From NCBI GenBank assembly GCA_964019415.1, contig OZ025887.1, positions 6,123,950-6,187,949 of the forward strand: 64,000 bases of DNA. Reading direction: 5' to 3'. Under the pieces are notes generated by a model. That model saw only the letters and a program-made list of their open reading frames with translations, was not told where the DNA came from and did not search any database. Positions 1 through 23,700 of this stretch are shown in pieces; positions within the stretch are counted from its first letter, which is position 1, and each line of letters begins with the position of its first letter. A program made the position numbers and the translations under genes. This DNA is from Ianthella basta (lineage: Eukaryota; Porifera; Demospongiae; Verongiida; Ianthellidae).

Positions 1-1
1 A

Positions 2-694
2 ACTGCAGAAGCAGGGCCAAAGGCGTTTGATGCTCGGAGTGGCAGAGGAGGGGCTATGGGGCCGAGCACTAAGCCAGGTCCTGTTAAACCAGGCACAAAA
101 GAGGCTGTTCCTCCTGCCACAAAGTCCTCAACTGATGCTGCACTCTCCAGTACCCCACAGGATCAAGGGGCGTCACCTCCACCTGCTGCCACCCAGAAAA
201 GTGGCGAAGTGAACAAGAAAACACATCATGCCAGACTGGGCTTGGCGCGCACCCTCCTCAAGCAAACTGGACACAAGGATGCTGCAGAGGAGGCCATTGC
301 ACTGTACCGAGAGGTAATGACGATGGCACCAAGTGTTCACGATGCCTACATTGAGCTGGGAGAGCTGCTGGCCAAGCGAGGAGACACACTTGCTGCAGTA
401 AAAGTGTACTCCAAGTTCCCTTTCTCTGAGGAGCCTTCATTTGATGATGGCTACCTCTATGGTGAGATAGTTCATCACCTGATGGCAGCAGAATGCTACA
501 ACGACCCTCTACTGGAGAAGAGCCTCATCGCACTGGGCCGCGTGTTAGGCATCAACGCACTGGAGAAGCAGTATGCCGTGCTGGAGTCAAAGTTTCAAAG
601 CTCTCTGCTAAAGAAAGTCACTGCTGGTATCCACGGCAAGCCAGTGGATGACCCTAGCCTGCAGGCCTTCTTCAAGTTCAAGTGCTGGGCTTGA
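2..694 (+). CDS. TPR-repeat protein, C-terminal part (5' end outside window)
   Basis: The reading frame is open from base 2, before the first ATG at 56, to the TGA at 692-694, so this is the 3' part of a gene that begins to the left. About 55 residues of low-complexity Pro/Thr/Ser/Lys linker come first. An alpha-helical stretch with tetratricopeptide-like spacing follows (ARLGLARTLLKQTG, then ALYREVMTMAP and AYIELGELLAKRGD). The protein ends in a helical tail finishing in FKFKCWA. TPRs usually serve protein-protein binding. I do not recognise the family and the tail matches nothing I can name. The neighbour TAF1 is convergent. Confidence 0.6.
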   Translation, partial: TAEAGPKAFDARSGRGGAMGPSTKPGPVKPGTKEAVPPATKSSTDAALSSTPQDQGASPPPAATQKSGEVNKKTHHARLGLARTLLKQTGHKDAAEEAIALYREVMTMAPSVHDAYIELGELLAKRGDTLAAVKVYSKFPFSEEPSFDDGYLYGEIVHHLMAAECYNDPLLEKSLIALGRVLGINALEKQYAVLESKFQSSLLKKVTAGIHGKPVDDPSLQAFFKFKCWA

Positions 695-1102
695 CCAACG
701 ATCGAGCTAGCACACTTGTAGCTGCACAGACATACACACATACTGTACACATGCAGGTGTATTCATCCAACTTTTGCATAATTTTCTTAGTAAAGAATGT
801 TTCCGAATGCATGGTCTAAGTATCTCTTTTTATCAAATGCCCCTCGTCCATATGCATGTACTGTATACACTGTAGCTGTATACTCCTGAGGAGTGGAACG
901 TACCTCCTTATAAAGGACACCATTCATGAATACAGCACCAAGGCTGTTGCATGCAGTGCAAGCTATTATTATAGTAAACAATGCCATACGTACAAGTCTA
1001 TGCAATAAAAAAAGTTGTATAACACGTGACAAGTTATATCACTCATGGCACACACTATGACATGAAGTGCGGTGGAACGGTGGATGGTCAAAGATTGATG
1101 GT
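695..1102. other. Convergent intergenic region between TPR gene and TAF1
   Basis: These 408 bp lie between two facing stop codons and should hold both 3' UTRs. An AATAAA hexamer at about 1004-1009 on the + strand could be the poly(A) signal of the TPR gene. I see no clear signal for TAF1 and no coding potential. Confidence 0.5.
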
Positions 1103-12036
<10,934 letters not shown>

Positions 12037-12277
12037 TCTGTCAGAGATGTTACATGAGGTGATGAGTGGAGCAGGAACACAAGCACTTGGCGCTCTATGA
12101 TGATGTGATAGAGCCTCGCACACAGCTCCACCTGCCGCTCAGAGTGAGTTCAAACATGATGCGGACAAAGCCGGGCGACGGCCATCTTATAATATTTGTC
12201 GAGAAATACACGAGTTTTGTTGTTAAAAACTCGAAACGTGCAGTTTCGCTTCGAGGTGGTGTCCATGGCAATACAAA
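12037..12277. promoter_or_regulatory. Shared 5' region between TAF1 and the F-box/WD gene
   Basis: Divergent start codons are 241 bp apart, so both promoters and 5' UTRs must fit here or overlap the first exons. No TATA box is evident. Short open frames on both strands look like chance. Confidence 0.55.
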
Positions 12278-15200
12278 ATGTCCACCCAGAGGAACAATGG
12301 ATTGCAGAAACACGAGTTGAAGTTGCCGAAGCTAGCAAGACCCTCTCAAGAGAAGCACAGAAGGAGCTCAACGATTCCGAATTTTCGAGATAAGCGGTCT
12401 CATTCAGATGCGGCCGTACTCGAAAGCACAACGCATGTGAAACAACAGGCTAAGCTAATCAGCTCCTGGTTCAAAGTGTGGCGACCCTGGCAGCAGCGCA
12501 TTCTTCTATGCAGCGTGGTAGTGTCCTGCTCCAAGAGTCAGCTGTCGGTGCTGGTGACTAGCCTAGAGCCACTCCTGCACAGAGACTTCTCTGCCTTCAT
12601 TGCACCCAAGGCAGCCTTCCTCAAGCAACGCAGCCCTGTACATGGAAGCCTGAAGAGGTTTGAAGAGGAAGGTGACCGGATAAGAGACACACACAGGTCT
12701 ATGTCTGAGTGTGATGTACCAGTGTGCATTGACAATGAAGCTACGTGTTTGCCAGACTCGTGCACCACTCGTCTGCCCCCACTGCATGGAGTGTCACACC
12801 AAATGACAGCAAACTCACTGCAACTTCAGTCAGAAGACTTCTTCTCCTTCAGGAGGAAAGGGTTTGGGCTACCCCTCACCCTTGAGTATAGCACGTGTCT
12901 CCTCCACTCACCTGACAGAGCTGGTAGGCAGAGAACAGTGGGCAGGATTGCACACAAGCGGTCAAAGAGCTGGACCTCCTCCACTGTGGTGAAGCCATCC
13001 ACACAAAGACTTACAGAGAACTTCAAGTCGCAGCAGGCAAAGCTGGCTAAGGTGAGCAACATGAATGTGGCAGTGATATTTGTCCGGTTGGGTGTGTAGT
13101 GTGCGTGAGGCGCTATACGTCACATGCCATTGCTTGCTCCACTCTTCTCCACTTAAGTGGCTTAATCTATGGGATGGCTACCAGAAAACATGGCTGCTGT
13201 TGGAGATTGTGAAATTATGTGACAATGAGCAGCTTGGCTACCTGTCACAGTGCATTCATCAGAGGTTTGTTCCTGCATCATACAAGCATGCACACCCACA
13301 CATGCACACCACACCCACACACACACATACATGACAGTAGCACTAGCTCCTCCCCATGCTGCTTGTCACTTCCTATATACCTTGTTCTGGCTGTGCACCT
13401 GTAGGCTGCAGGAGGACTGCCACGGGAGTGACCTCCTCACTGACCCACTACTGCTCAATATATTCTCCCTCTTGGACCCACAGAGCTTAGGGAGGGCCTC
13501 ACAGGTGGGACGTCTGTGGAGCACAGTGTTACTGGACTCACTTAGCTATAAGTAGCTGGTAGAGTCCTGGTGTCTGTCCGTCTGTTGTAGAGTATTGGCG
13601 TAACTCTTGCATCCCCGTGGTGTGGGTGGGTGCGCTGAGTGGCTTGAGGCTTGAGATGACCCATTATTGTGTTGTGTGCCGTCGGTGGTATAGGCTTGAG
13701 ATGACCCATTGTGTTGTGTGCCGTCGGTGGTATAGGCTTGAGATGGCCCACTGTGTTGTGTGCCGTCGGTGGTATAGGCTTGAGATGGCCCATTGTGTTG
13801 TGTGCCGTCGGTGGTATAGGCTTGAGATGACCCATTGTGTTGTGTGCCGTCGGTGGTATAGGCTTGAGATGGCCCATTGTGTTGTGTGCCGTCGGTGGTA
13901 TAGGCTTGAGATGGCCCATTGTGTTGTGTGCCGTCGGTGGTATAGGCTTGAGATGGCCCACTGTGTTGTGTGCCGTCGGTGGTATAGGCTTGAGATGACC
14001 CATTGTGTTGTGTGCCGTCGGTGGTATAGGCTTGAGATGGCCCATTGTGTTGTGTGCCGTCGGTGGTATAGGCTTGAGATGACCCATTGTGTTGTGTGCC
14101 ATCGGTGGTATAGGCTTGAGATGACCCATTGTGTTGTGTGCTGTCGGTGGTATAGGCTTGAGATGACCCATTGTGTTGTGTGCCGTCGGTGGTATAGGCT
14201 TGAGATGACCCATTGTGTTGTGTGCCATCGGTGGTATAGGCTTGAGATGACCCATTGTGTTGTGTGCTGTCGGTGGTATAGGCTTGAGATGACCCATTGT
14301 GTTGTGTGCTGTCGGTGGTATAGGCTTGAGATGGCCCACTGTGTTGTGTGCCGTCGGTGGTATAGGCTTGAGATGACCCATTGTGTTGTGTGCTGTCGGT
14401 GGTATAGGCTTGAGATGGCCCACTGTGTTGTGTGCCGTCGGTGGTATAGGCTTGAGATGGCCCATTGTGTTGTGTGCCGTCGGTGGTATAGGCTTGAGAT
14501 GACCCATTGTGTTGTGTGCCGTCGGTGGTATAGGCTTGAGATGACCCATTGTGTTGTGTGCCGTCGGTGGTATAGGCTTGAGATGACCCATTGTGTTGTG
14601 TGCCATCGGTGGTATAGGCTTGAGATGACCCATTGTGTTGTGTGCTGTCGGTGGTATAGGCTTGAGATGACCCATTGTGTTGTGTGCTGTCGGTGGTATA
14701 GGCTTGAGATGGCCCACTGTGTTGTGTGCCGTCGGTGGTATAGGCTTGAGATGACCCATTGTGTTGTGTGCTGTCGGTGGTATAGGCTTGAGATGGCCCA
14801 CTGTGTTGTGTGCCGTCGGTGGTATAGGCTTGAGATGGCCCATTGTGTTGTGTGCCGTCGGTGGTATAGGCTTGAGATGACCCATTGTGTTGTGTGCAGG
14901 TGTGCCGTCGGTGGTATAGGCTTGGGAGCTCTGATGTGTTGTGGAAGGACCACTGCTTACGACTGGGTGAGAGGGAGGGTCTGGAGAGGCTGACAGATGC
15001 TTTAGAGGCCCTCTCTGAAGGGAAGCATGTGGACTGGAAGCAAGCATATCGGCAGCTGAGTGGAGTCATTAAGAGAGTGAAGGGTATTGTCATCAAGTCA
15101 GGTTAGCACCATGGGTGACTAGCACCCACCTGCACACATTACTGGTGGTGGGTGTAGCATGCTGTGAGCGAGGCTACTTCCACCATTCTTCAGCCTCTGC

Positions 15201-16241
15201 AAGAGAGCTTGAGGAGGAGGATGAGGAGCTCCCTCCAGCACCGTCAGTGTCACTTGCCACTCTCAAATCTACCCTCACTCTGAGGCAGATGATTCAGATG
15301 GGTGGGCCCATGTGCATACATACATACATACGTACATGTGTGCTGTGTGGTGGCACATCAGTGCTACTTTGTGAGACATTTCATATGTCTCCCCTGCAGT
15401 GCGAGACACCTCTGGTGAGTTGTCTTCCACACACAATGTGTTACAGGCTGCACCCGAGAGTGCCATGGCTCGAAGAAGGAGGCTACGAGCAGAGCGACAG
15501 GCCGCTGCTTTGTTGTCTTCCGAGCAGCAGCAGGGAGGAGGGGGAGGGGAGGAGGAAGGAACAGGGCAGGGAAGGAGTGTTGTGGATGGTTGTGAACAAC
15601 AGTCTCTTGGCAAAGAGCCTGCACATGTGACGTTTGTTGGTGAACAGGGAGTGCCTCAAAGCCTCAAAGTGGTAGGGGAGAAAGAGAGGGCAGCTGCTGA
15701 GGATGAAGTGAGGATGTTGCCAAACCTATCTATCTCTGACAAAGACACTATCACTGTGTCTGGCCGAAGGAAAGAGGTTTACCTTGTGCCTGTCATCACA
15801 GACACCAGACCTGCTGTACCAAGCTTGGTGAGCATTGATGAACACACACACACACACAGTTGCTTTGTGTGTGTGTGTGTGTGTGTTTGGGTGGGGTGAC
15901 ATTGGGTGTTGCCCTGCCCCACCCACAGCCCCACCCCGAGGGCCTGAGGTGCCTGGTCTTGTCAGGTTGCCTAGCTGATGGCACCACACCCAAGCCTGGC
16001 AAGGTCCTGCCCATTGTGAGAGTAAAGAGACTAGTGGTGAGTGAAGACTGCACATTGATGTAGCTATAGCTCGAAGTGCACACTGCGTAAACCGTCTGGT
16101 GTGTTGACCACCACAAGACTTGTGTTCTTCCTTCAGTCAGCTGGTGCGTTCCTCCTCATTCCAGGCACACGATGCTGACATCAACTGTGCCATGTTCGAT
16201 CTGCGGAAGGTGATCTCAGGCTCAGCCGATATGACAGCAAG

Positions 16242-16340
<99 letters not shown>

Positions 16341-18192
16341 TGTGTGTGTGGGTGTGTGTAGTACTGTGTACACTGATAAATGTGTTCACATCTCGTATAT
16401 GGAACACTTATTTTAGGATTCACGACATGAGGAGTGGCCATGAGGTGCGTGTGTTGGATGCTCACAAGGTCAGCATCACCTACAGCCACACATTCTGTGC
16501 ATAGGTCATGGAGTGTGGTAATGGTAGGTAGGTGGCTTCTTGCCCATCTGCCTCCTACAGGGTGGGGTGAGGTGCTTGCGCTACAGTGAGAACTGTTTGG
16601 TCACTGGCTCGTGGGACACGCAGTGCATTGTGTGGGATATTGTCCACTCCTCACCTCTGGCGGTACTCAGTGGACACACTGGCTGCGTGTCCTGCCTGGA
16701 TGTTACCAAGGACTACATGTGTGTAGAGTGAGCAGTCCCAAGTGTGGCTCTGGTGGCTGTTGCCGTGATCCCTCCCCTCCTCTTCCCTCCTTCCCCTCCC
16801 CTTCCCTCCTTCCCCTCCCCTCCCCTTCCCTCCTTCCCCTCCCCTTCCCTCCTTCCCCTCCCCTTCCCTCCTTCCCTCCCCTTCCCTCCTTCCCCTCTGA
16901 TTCCTTGTAGAGTGACTGGTTCGTATGATTGTACTGTGCGTGTGTGGCACGCCTCACAGTGGCACTGCATCCACATGATCCATGCACACCAATGTGAGGA
17001 GCATTAGGTTCACTACACTAGTCACTAGCTGCCAACCATGCTGTACTTGCGGTCCATTGACGGGCTGTATGTTGCTCCTCCCCTGCCAACACAGTGCCTG
17101 TCTCTTGTGTGCTGCTAGAGGGCAGCCTGCTCCTGAGTGGGAGTAGAGACTGCTCCGTCAAAGTGTGGGAACTGGAGACAGCCTCTTGTGTGGACACACT
17201 GCACCACCCAGCGGGGGTCGTGGCCATGGAGGTGTGTGTGTGTGTGTGTGTGCGTGTGTGTGCGTGGTCAGATGTGTAAAGATTGGTGTAGCTATGCTAG
17301 TAAAACAGTAGACAGTGAGGCTGTAATGTACACTGTTGATTCACAAATGGAGTTATATATTTCTTCTTGCAGAAGTCAAAGCTGCTTCTGATCACTGCTA
17401 CGGAAGCTGGTGGGATTCACACTTGGGACCTGTCAGACTTCAGCCCCATTGTGTGCTGGAGTTTGTATGATTGCACCGTGGCCCCGGACACAGCTATCAC
17501 CACAATGTGCCTAGAGAAGAGCCGCCTCCTGGTTGGGGCAAGGTGTGTGCGCGTGTGTGAACATGTCCATGCATACCTGTGTGTGGGGGAGGGGGAGGGG
17601 GAGGGGCGTAGTGGTGTGTGTCACCTTTGAGTGGGTACAATGGACAGTACATGTTCATACTCAGTGCTGCTGTCCTTGTGTGCAGTGATGGCTGTCTGTA
17701 CGAGTGGGACGTGACTACGGGCACTTGTGTCAGGTTCCTACGGGGACACAGCAGGGCAGTCACGTCAGTGCAGGTACATGTGTGCACACAGCAAGCTGCC
17801 CAGGTTTCCTTCTCTCTCTTACAGACAGTATAAGAATGGACTCTCTTTCTGTCTCTCCAATCATTGCCTAGTGTGGGGCTAATCGTTTTGTCACAGTGTC
17901 AGCTGACATGACCATCTGTGTGTGGTACAGTAGACAAGCACTCAGGGTGAGCCTGAACAGACTGCACTCTCAACTCTTAGACGTGCAGCATGTGTGAATG
18001 CAGTTAGCATTCAATGGTGTTATAACACATTGCACAAGTGAAGTCATATGTAGCTTGTACCTTCAATCACTGACTCCTACCTTGATCTCTCCCCTCCCCA
18101 CCCCTATATAGGATGACAGTGAAGAGGATGACCTAGGGGACAGTGGCCCTAGCTTGTTCACGTCTGTGCCAATACGCATCATTACAATATGA
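12278..18192 (+). CDS. F-box/WD40-repeat protein, probable SCF substrate receptor
   Basis: The first exon (12278 to about 13050) encodes a basic leader, then LISSWFKVWRPWQQRILLCS, a Trp-rich module resembling the N terminus of FBXO16/FBXW10-type proteins, and a Ser-rich linker. A second such module (LWDGYQKTWLLLEIV) precedes the F-box near 13.43-13.55 kb (DPLLLNIFSLLDPQSLGRAS). After the minisatellite intron comes a helical exon (14921-15104), then six or seven WD40 blades from about 16.1 to 17.94 kb (GSADMTARI, TGSWDTQCIVWD, TGSYDCTVRVWH, SGSRDCSVKVWE, SADMTICVW). The protein ends in an acidic tail with TGA at 18190. F-box/WD proteins recruit substrates to SCF ubiquitin ligases. The ATG at 12278 opens the long frame; an upstream ATG at 12265 is in another frame. 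The exact family member is unclear. Confidence 0.8.
13641..14920 (+). repeat. 42-bp minisatellite carrying repeated splice-acceptor copies
   Basis: About 30 near-identical 42-bp units fill the intron between the F-box exon and the next exon. Each unit contains GGTGGTATAG followed by GCTTGAGATG. The real acceptor at the array's 3' edge is GGTGGTATAG|GCTTGGGAGC, so every unit reproduces the intron-exon junction. Because 42 is a multiple of three, all frames stay open, which explains the long Cys/Trp and His/Thr-rich frames here. An 8-base insertion in the last unit breaks the frame into the following exon. Confidence 0.9.
16243..16365. repeat. (GT)n microsatellite, F-box/WD gene intron
   Basis: About 120 bp of GT between two WD40 exons; it starts within a few bases of the donor of the preceding exon. 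Confidence 0.95.
16775..16905. repeat. CCCTTCCCTCCTT pyrimidine repeat, F-box/WD gene intron
   Basis: Tandem pyrimidine units form an extended polypyrimidine tract directly before the acceptor of the exon that begins near 16911. Confidence 0.8.
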
Positions 18193-18456
18193 AACAGCGA
18201 TAATGACCCTCCACTCCCCTCCCTCCTTCCTCCTCCCACCTCTTGTGCACTGTCCTTCCCACTTTCATGCACACTGCCCCTCCCCCCTAATGCACACTGT
18301 GTTTACACTATACCAACCAATCAGGGCTCACTGGTACTTTTTGAAAAGATTGTATTATTTTCATACACTCAACTCAGGTGTACAGAATTAAAAACATTCA
18401 TATCCCTTGATTAGTCTCGTGTGAGACCATCCTTTGATTTCCCTCTCTGTGTTTGG
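18193..18456. other. Convergent intergenic region, F-box/WD gene and STN1
   Basis: The 264 bp between facing stop codons include an ATTAAA at about 18385 on +, a candidate poly(A) signal for the F-box/WD gene. Nothing else was recognised. Confidence 0.45.
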
Positions 18457-19607
18457 CTAACTGACTATAGCTTTGTAACAGTTCTTGTCTGCCTCAAAAA
18501 TGTCACTGGACTGCTGTAGCTGAGTCAAGGTGTTGATGATACGTCGCCGTGGAAACTGTGGAAGGCTACGAACCAGCTCGTCACGATGCACGCCAGTCAC
18601 ATTGTAGCTCCCAGTGGGATGGCTGGCAGCTACAAACACAGGTGGAGGAGAACACGTAACACGCTGCACCCCACTGCAATTTACACACAGGAGAGACCAC
18701 ATACCTTCAGTGCTGTCTGTTATACACTGCAGTACAGCTGGCTTCAAGTCTCTCTCGTAGCTCAGGTACTGACAAGGAGAGGGGCAAACACTGCTGAAGG
18801 TGAAGCTACCAACCACGTCAGCAGCAAACATCTGTACTGTACTTGAACATCTAATGTGCTACCATTCAGTGATTTGAACAACTGGCACACCATTCTTTAG
18901 TCATCCCCTTACTGCTACACTGCATGTTTCAAGCACCTGGAAGGTTGCGTCCCCATCTGGTGCACTTGCAACGATCAAGATGTCCTCTTTCAGGAGTTTC
19001 ATGAGTGACCTGTTTAGGAGTGCATCCATGCTTTGACCCCGCCCACTGCACTCGGCCTCAAGCTGACCAATCAGATTTGCATCCCCGTGGAGTGTGTTCA
19101 AAGTGAAGCGATCAGGACAGCGTGCCTCCAGCCATCTTTCAACCACCTCACACACCCTCTCGTCAACCAGCTGAAGTAACACACAGAGGCAATGTCATCT
19201 GTTACGCAAGACTATCCCAGTAAGGTGGATGGTCTAGCGAGCCAGGCTGAAGGTAATGCTGAACATTGCACCTCACCATACAAGCAGGAGAGCTGATAAC
19301 ACTACATCACAACCAGTAGCAACCAGTAGCAACCAGCTCTTAGCCCATCAACATACCTTCCTTGAGCTGCTACCCTGCTCTGCTTCTAGATACCTGAACA
19401 CAGTCACACAATACAAGCAGTGCAGTCCACTAGAGCTTGCCAGACTGTGCTGTTGTGTCGCACTGTGTAGCACACTCACCTCAAGACATTTGTTGGTGGC
19501 TGAAATGGTTTGCTGTATAGAAATGTTCTGAGCTGGGCAGTACTTGCCATGTGGAACACCTCTGCATTGGGGTCCTCCTCAGCAACTGTGCATCACGTGT
19601 TAAGGGT

Positions 19608-19691
<84 letters not shown>

Positions 19692-20410
19692 CCCCTCCAC
19701 AGGGTCACAGGATACATATCTGGTTGACCCTCAGCTGCAGCAACCCTCTGTACACGACCACTTTCCCGTACACAGTGACCAGGGCACCCAGGGCAATGTT
19801 AGGGACAGGGTCACTGTTGTACCACCTCACACAGACAATGGCTCCAGTACCATCATCCACTGTACACAGGTACACACACAAACACACAGACAGACAGACA
19901 CATCCTGGTGCACATCTCTTCGTTACTATAACAATTAATACAATGTCATGTGATCTGTCTAGCGTGTTAGACCCTCTTAACATCTAGCACCCTTTGAGAT
20001 GGGACTAGTGGTGTGGAGGAAGCCCCTGCAATGCGCATAAACCACTCCCTTGAGTAAGCCGGACACGCACGCACTAGCGGGAGCAATGCCTTACCAGTGT
20101 AGGCAGTGAAGTGTCTTCTGTGGTCCACACTCACAACGTCCCCCATAATGTGAACGGTGAGGATAGGGTGGTTGAACAGGGAAAACACGCCTGCAGTATT
20201 CGATGGCGACTAATCAGTGTTGATCAAGAGGTAAAGAAGACATCCATTCAAACCTCCGCACACCCGTCACGGTCGCACCATCCTACCTGGCTGTTCGGCA
20301 TGGCTCTCCAGGTTTACCACATCTCTGATAAAGAGCTTGGTGTGTGTGGTGAAGACAGGATCCAGCCCAAACTCTTTGGCTTGCAAAACAGTTGCTGCTG
20401 CGCTGGCCAT
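18457..20410 (-). CDS. STN1: CST complex subunit STN1 (OBFC1)
   Basis: STN1 is the OB-fold subunit of the CTC1-STN1-TEN1 complex, which works with DNA polymerase alpha-primase in telomere C-strand fill-in and replication rescue. Exon 1 (20410 down) begins MASAAATVLQ and contains FGLDPVFTTHTKLFIRDVV, matching the GLDPVF..KLYIRD signature of STN1. The next exon carries HPILTVHIMGDVVSVDHRR. The third carries VDDGTGAIVCVRWY and YGKVVVYRGLLQLRVNQI, the core of the OB fold. Later exons give the two C-terminal winged-helix domains (19.17-18.46 kb), ending CYKAIVS with the stop at 18457. Start choice rests on homology and a good match upstream of the OB fold. CTC1 and TEN1 are not in the window. Confidence 0.9.
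19609..19690. repeat. (CA)n microsatellite, STN1 intron
   Basis: Perfect CA array of about 80 bp between the OB-fold exon and the next exon. Confidence 0.95.
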
Positions 20411-20737
20411 GGAGTGCCCGCCATTTAACGACCATCACGTGCAGCGCTCAACATAATTAACATTATTCATTGTCCAAACATAACTATTGACAACACGGTA
20501 GGCCTGAAGCCATCCGGTGACCAAGCTCTCCGCCGGTGGAGTCTCTCTTTGTCTCTGAAGCGTCCCATCACAGGGGAGAGAAAACACTGTGAGCTCAGTA
20601 ATACTCTGCGGGAGTGCGTACAAAGTTAGCGGGAGTGCGAAAAGCTTCACTAGTAGACGATTGCACCAGTGCCCTCCATTCCATATGCGTATTATGCGTT
20701 TAATAGTTTATCTGATGGCCCGTTTACTTCACGCTCT
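20411..20737. promoter_or_regulatory. Shared 5' region, STN1 and WAP/VWC/SEA gene
   Basis: The 327 bp between divergent start codons must hold both promoters. I see no TATA box and no conserved open frame. Confidence 0.5.
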
Positions 20738-23700
20738 ATGGTTTCGCAGATGACTGGGCTGGGCGTGGCGGCACTGCTATTGACTGCTGTGGTTGTCTGC
20801 ACGGCGCGGTCTTGTGAGTTGTCTCGGTGTAAGGAAACGCGTGACTAGTGGGCGTGTGGGGGGAGGGGAGGGGAGGAGAGAGGAGGGGAGGGGAGGGGAG
20901 GGGAGAGGGGATGCAAAAGACTATCCTTTACCATAGTAGAGTCTACTGTCTATGCTTTTGCCATGTAAGCCTTTATGCACGTGTCCCTGTGTGGACCATC
21001 CATGTAGCACTGGTCTGCCCTGATGTACGAGGATTGATTGGGGCATGTGTTATCGATTGCACCGAAGGCAGTTGTGCCGATGGCCAGTTGTGTTGCTCCA
21101 ACGGATGTGGCCGCACATGCATGGATGGTGTTCCACGTCCAGTGAACTGCTCAGACGTGAGTAGCCTGGGGTGTAGGCTGAAGGAGTCATAAGGACCATT
21201 TGCTAGGGAAGGGTTATTCCTTTCACTGTGTTGGGTGCCTGATGATGCAATGTGTTGTATTGATCTGTGTGGAAGTGGGCTAGTCAGCCAATGGTGGATG
21301 AGAGGAGGGTGTGTTGGCTTCTGTTATTGACACCCTCTGTAGCCAGAGCAAGATGGTGTTCAGTTCAACCCCACTCCTTGCGAGATTTGGTGAGTTCTCT
21401 TTCCATCAGTGTATGTGTGTGGGTGTGAAGTTGGAAGTGCTTCTTCCCTGCAGCTCGTGTGATGAAGGACGTAGGATATGTGCCATAGTTGACTGTGCCC
21501 TCCCCGACTGTGGTGAGGGGCTGCAGCCCTATACCCCTGAAGGAGAGTGCTGCTCCAGGTGTCCCCAGCCAGCTTGCCCTGACGTACGGGGATTGATTGG
21601 GACATGTGATGAGCGCTGCTCTGAGGACCGTTCGTGTGAGGATGGCCAGTTGTGTTGCTCCAATGGATGTGGCCATGCGTGCATGGTCCCTTCAGTGAAC
21701 TGTTCAGTGAGTGCAGCACACATTGGCTGCATTGCACTAAGTGGCTAGCCCAAGGTCATGGCCATGTGTATGCCACTGTGTTGCATGAGTGCTTCGTCAC
21801 TTGTGGGGTGCCACTTGTATGGTACTCAACAAGTTTCATGTGTGTACAGTACTTGTGTGACGTGGTGAGCATAAGACAATGTGTATTCACAAAGTAAAAC
21901 ATGTGTACAGAATAGATCCAGTTTTATGTAGGATATTATTGAAAATCAACTCACCTTATCAGCTTGCCGCTTGAATGCAATAATGTTGTGTGTGTAAGCT
22001 GTCAACATGCTTTGGTATTCCGCACATTGTCACTGACATGATAGTGCATGTCATGTGTGGACATGTTGGTATGTACGTGTTTGTACATGTGACTTGGCAT
22101 TGTTGTTTGGTGCCTCATCTCAGGGACTGCCAGATGGCTATAGTCACCAGCGCACACCTTGCGAGACATGGTGAGTCCCATCACTTTGTACCTCACAGCC
22201 CTGAGTCGTCTCAGCACTCCATCCTCCAGTGACAAGTAGCCATTCCCCGTCTCCTCCACAGCTCCTGCAATGGAGGTCAACTCAGTTGTGACAGGATTGT
22301 TTGCGACTGGCCTCAGTGTCCTGGCGGGGTGACACCTGTCACTGCTCCTGGTGAATGTTGTCCTGGCTGCCCCACATGTGAGTGACAGCCGCTGATGTAA
22401 CAGGAGTGCGTATGTATGCTGTGAATGTATGAGATGACATAACAGTCATGTTTTCACCTCCCCCTCGCTCCTCCTCCCCCTCCCCTCTGCAGCCTGCACT
22501 GACGGTGGCAACACCTATGACAATGGAGCGTCCTGGACCTGCTCTGATGGCTGCAATACCTGGTATGTGTTGGACAGTGGGAAGGACCTGATCTCTTGTG
22601 CTGTGAGGTGGTAGTACCTTGTACTCCTCTCTCTTCTCCACTTGCTGCAGCTCTTGTTCAAATGGGTTGATAATCAGCACATTGATAGCCTGTGCACGTA
22701 AGTGGACTACCTGTGTTGGTTGTCTGTGCACGTGCACACTTCTCCCTCCCTACCCTTCACTCCCCTCCCCCCTCCCCTCTCCCACACCACGTGAACACTT
22801 CTCCCTCCCTCCCCTCCTCTCCCCCACACCACATGAACACTTCTCCCTCCCTCCCCTCCCCCACACAGCATGTACTGAAGGTGGCAACACCTATGTCAGT
22901 GGAGCGTCCTGGAACTGCTCTGATGGCTGCAACACCTGGTATGTGTTGGACAGCAGCTACACTGTATGTACGTAGTGATGTGCTCAATGCCTCACTCTCC
23001 ACCGTTACAGTAACTGTAGAAACGGAGTGGTGATAAGCACTCGCAGAGCATGTGCTCCAAGTGAGTAGACAGTCAATTTGTACACAGCACTGACAGCGCC
23101 CTCTCCTATCCGCCTGTGTGTCCTCCTCTCTCCTCCTCAGCCTGCACGGATGACACTGGGGTTGTCTACCAGGCCGGACAGTCTTGGAGATGCCGTGGCG
23201 GCTGCCCCACCTGGTGAGTGGCTCACACCACTGGTTCATGTCTGCTGTGCTGTAACACTCCCACTCCCCTTCCTTCACCTCCTCTCCCCTCCCCTCCCCT
23301 CCCCCTTTCCCTCCCTTCCCCTCCCCATTGCAGCACCTGTCGACATGGCAGAATTACAGTTAATGCAACTGGTTGTCCCAGTAACTGCACTCACGATGGG
23401 TACACCATTCCAGAAGGGCAGAGCTACAAGCCTGATCCCTGCACCACCTGGTGAGGTAGCAGGGCACATCCTTGAACACACCTGTCTATCATCAGTACCA
23501 TCCCCTTCTTTGCTGTCACTGTACTAGTGTTTATTGCCGTTGCTGTCTTTATCATAAGACATACAGTGAACAGTCGCTGTTGTCATCTCAACTGACACTC
23601 TTTGGGTTGTCCTCTTTCCCTTCCCCCTCTCCTGCAGCCATTGTACAAATGGAGAGAAACGCTGTGCAATCATTGCTTGCGCCCCTCCCTACTGTGGTCA

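Noticed and set aside
13641..14905. CRISPR-like regular spacing
   Set aside because: Units are contiguous without unique spacers and the host is a eukaryote.
13542..15096. Open frames of 430-516 codons on both strands over the 42-bp repeat
   Set aside because: A repeat length divisible by three keeps all frames open. Canonical splice sites remove the array, and the last unit breaks the frame into the next exon.
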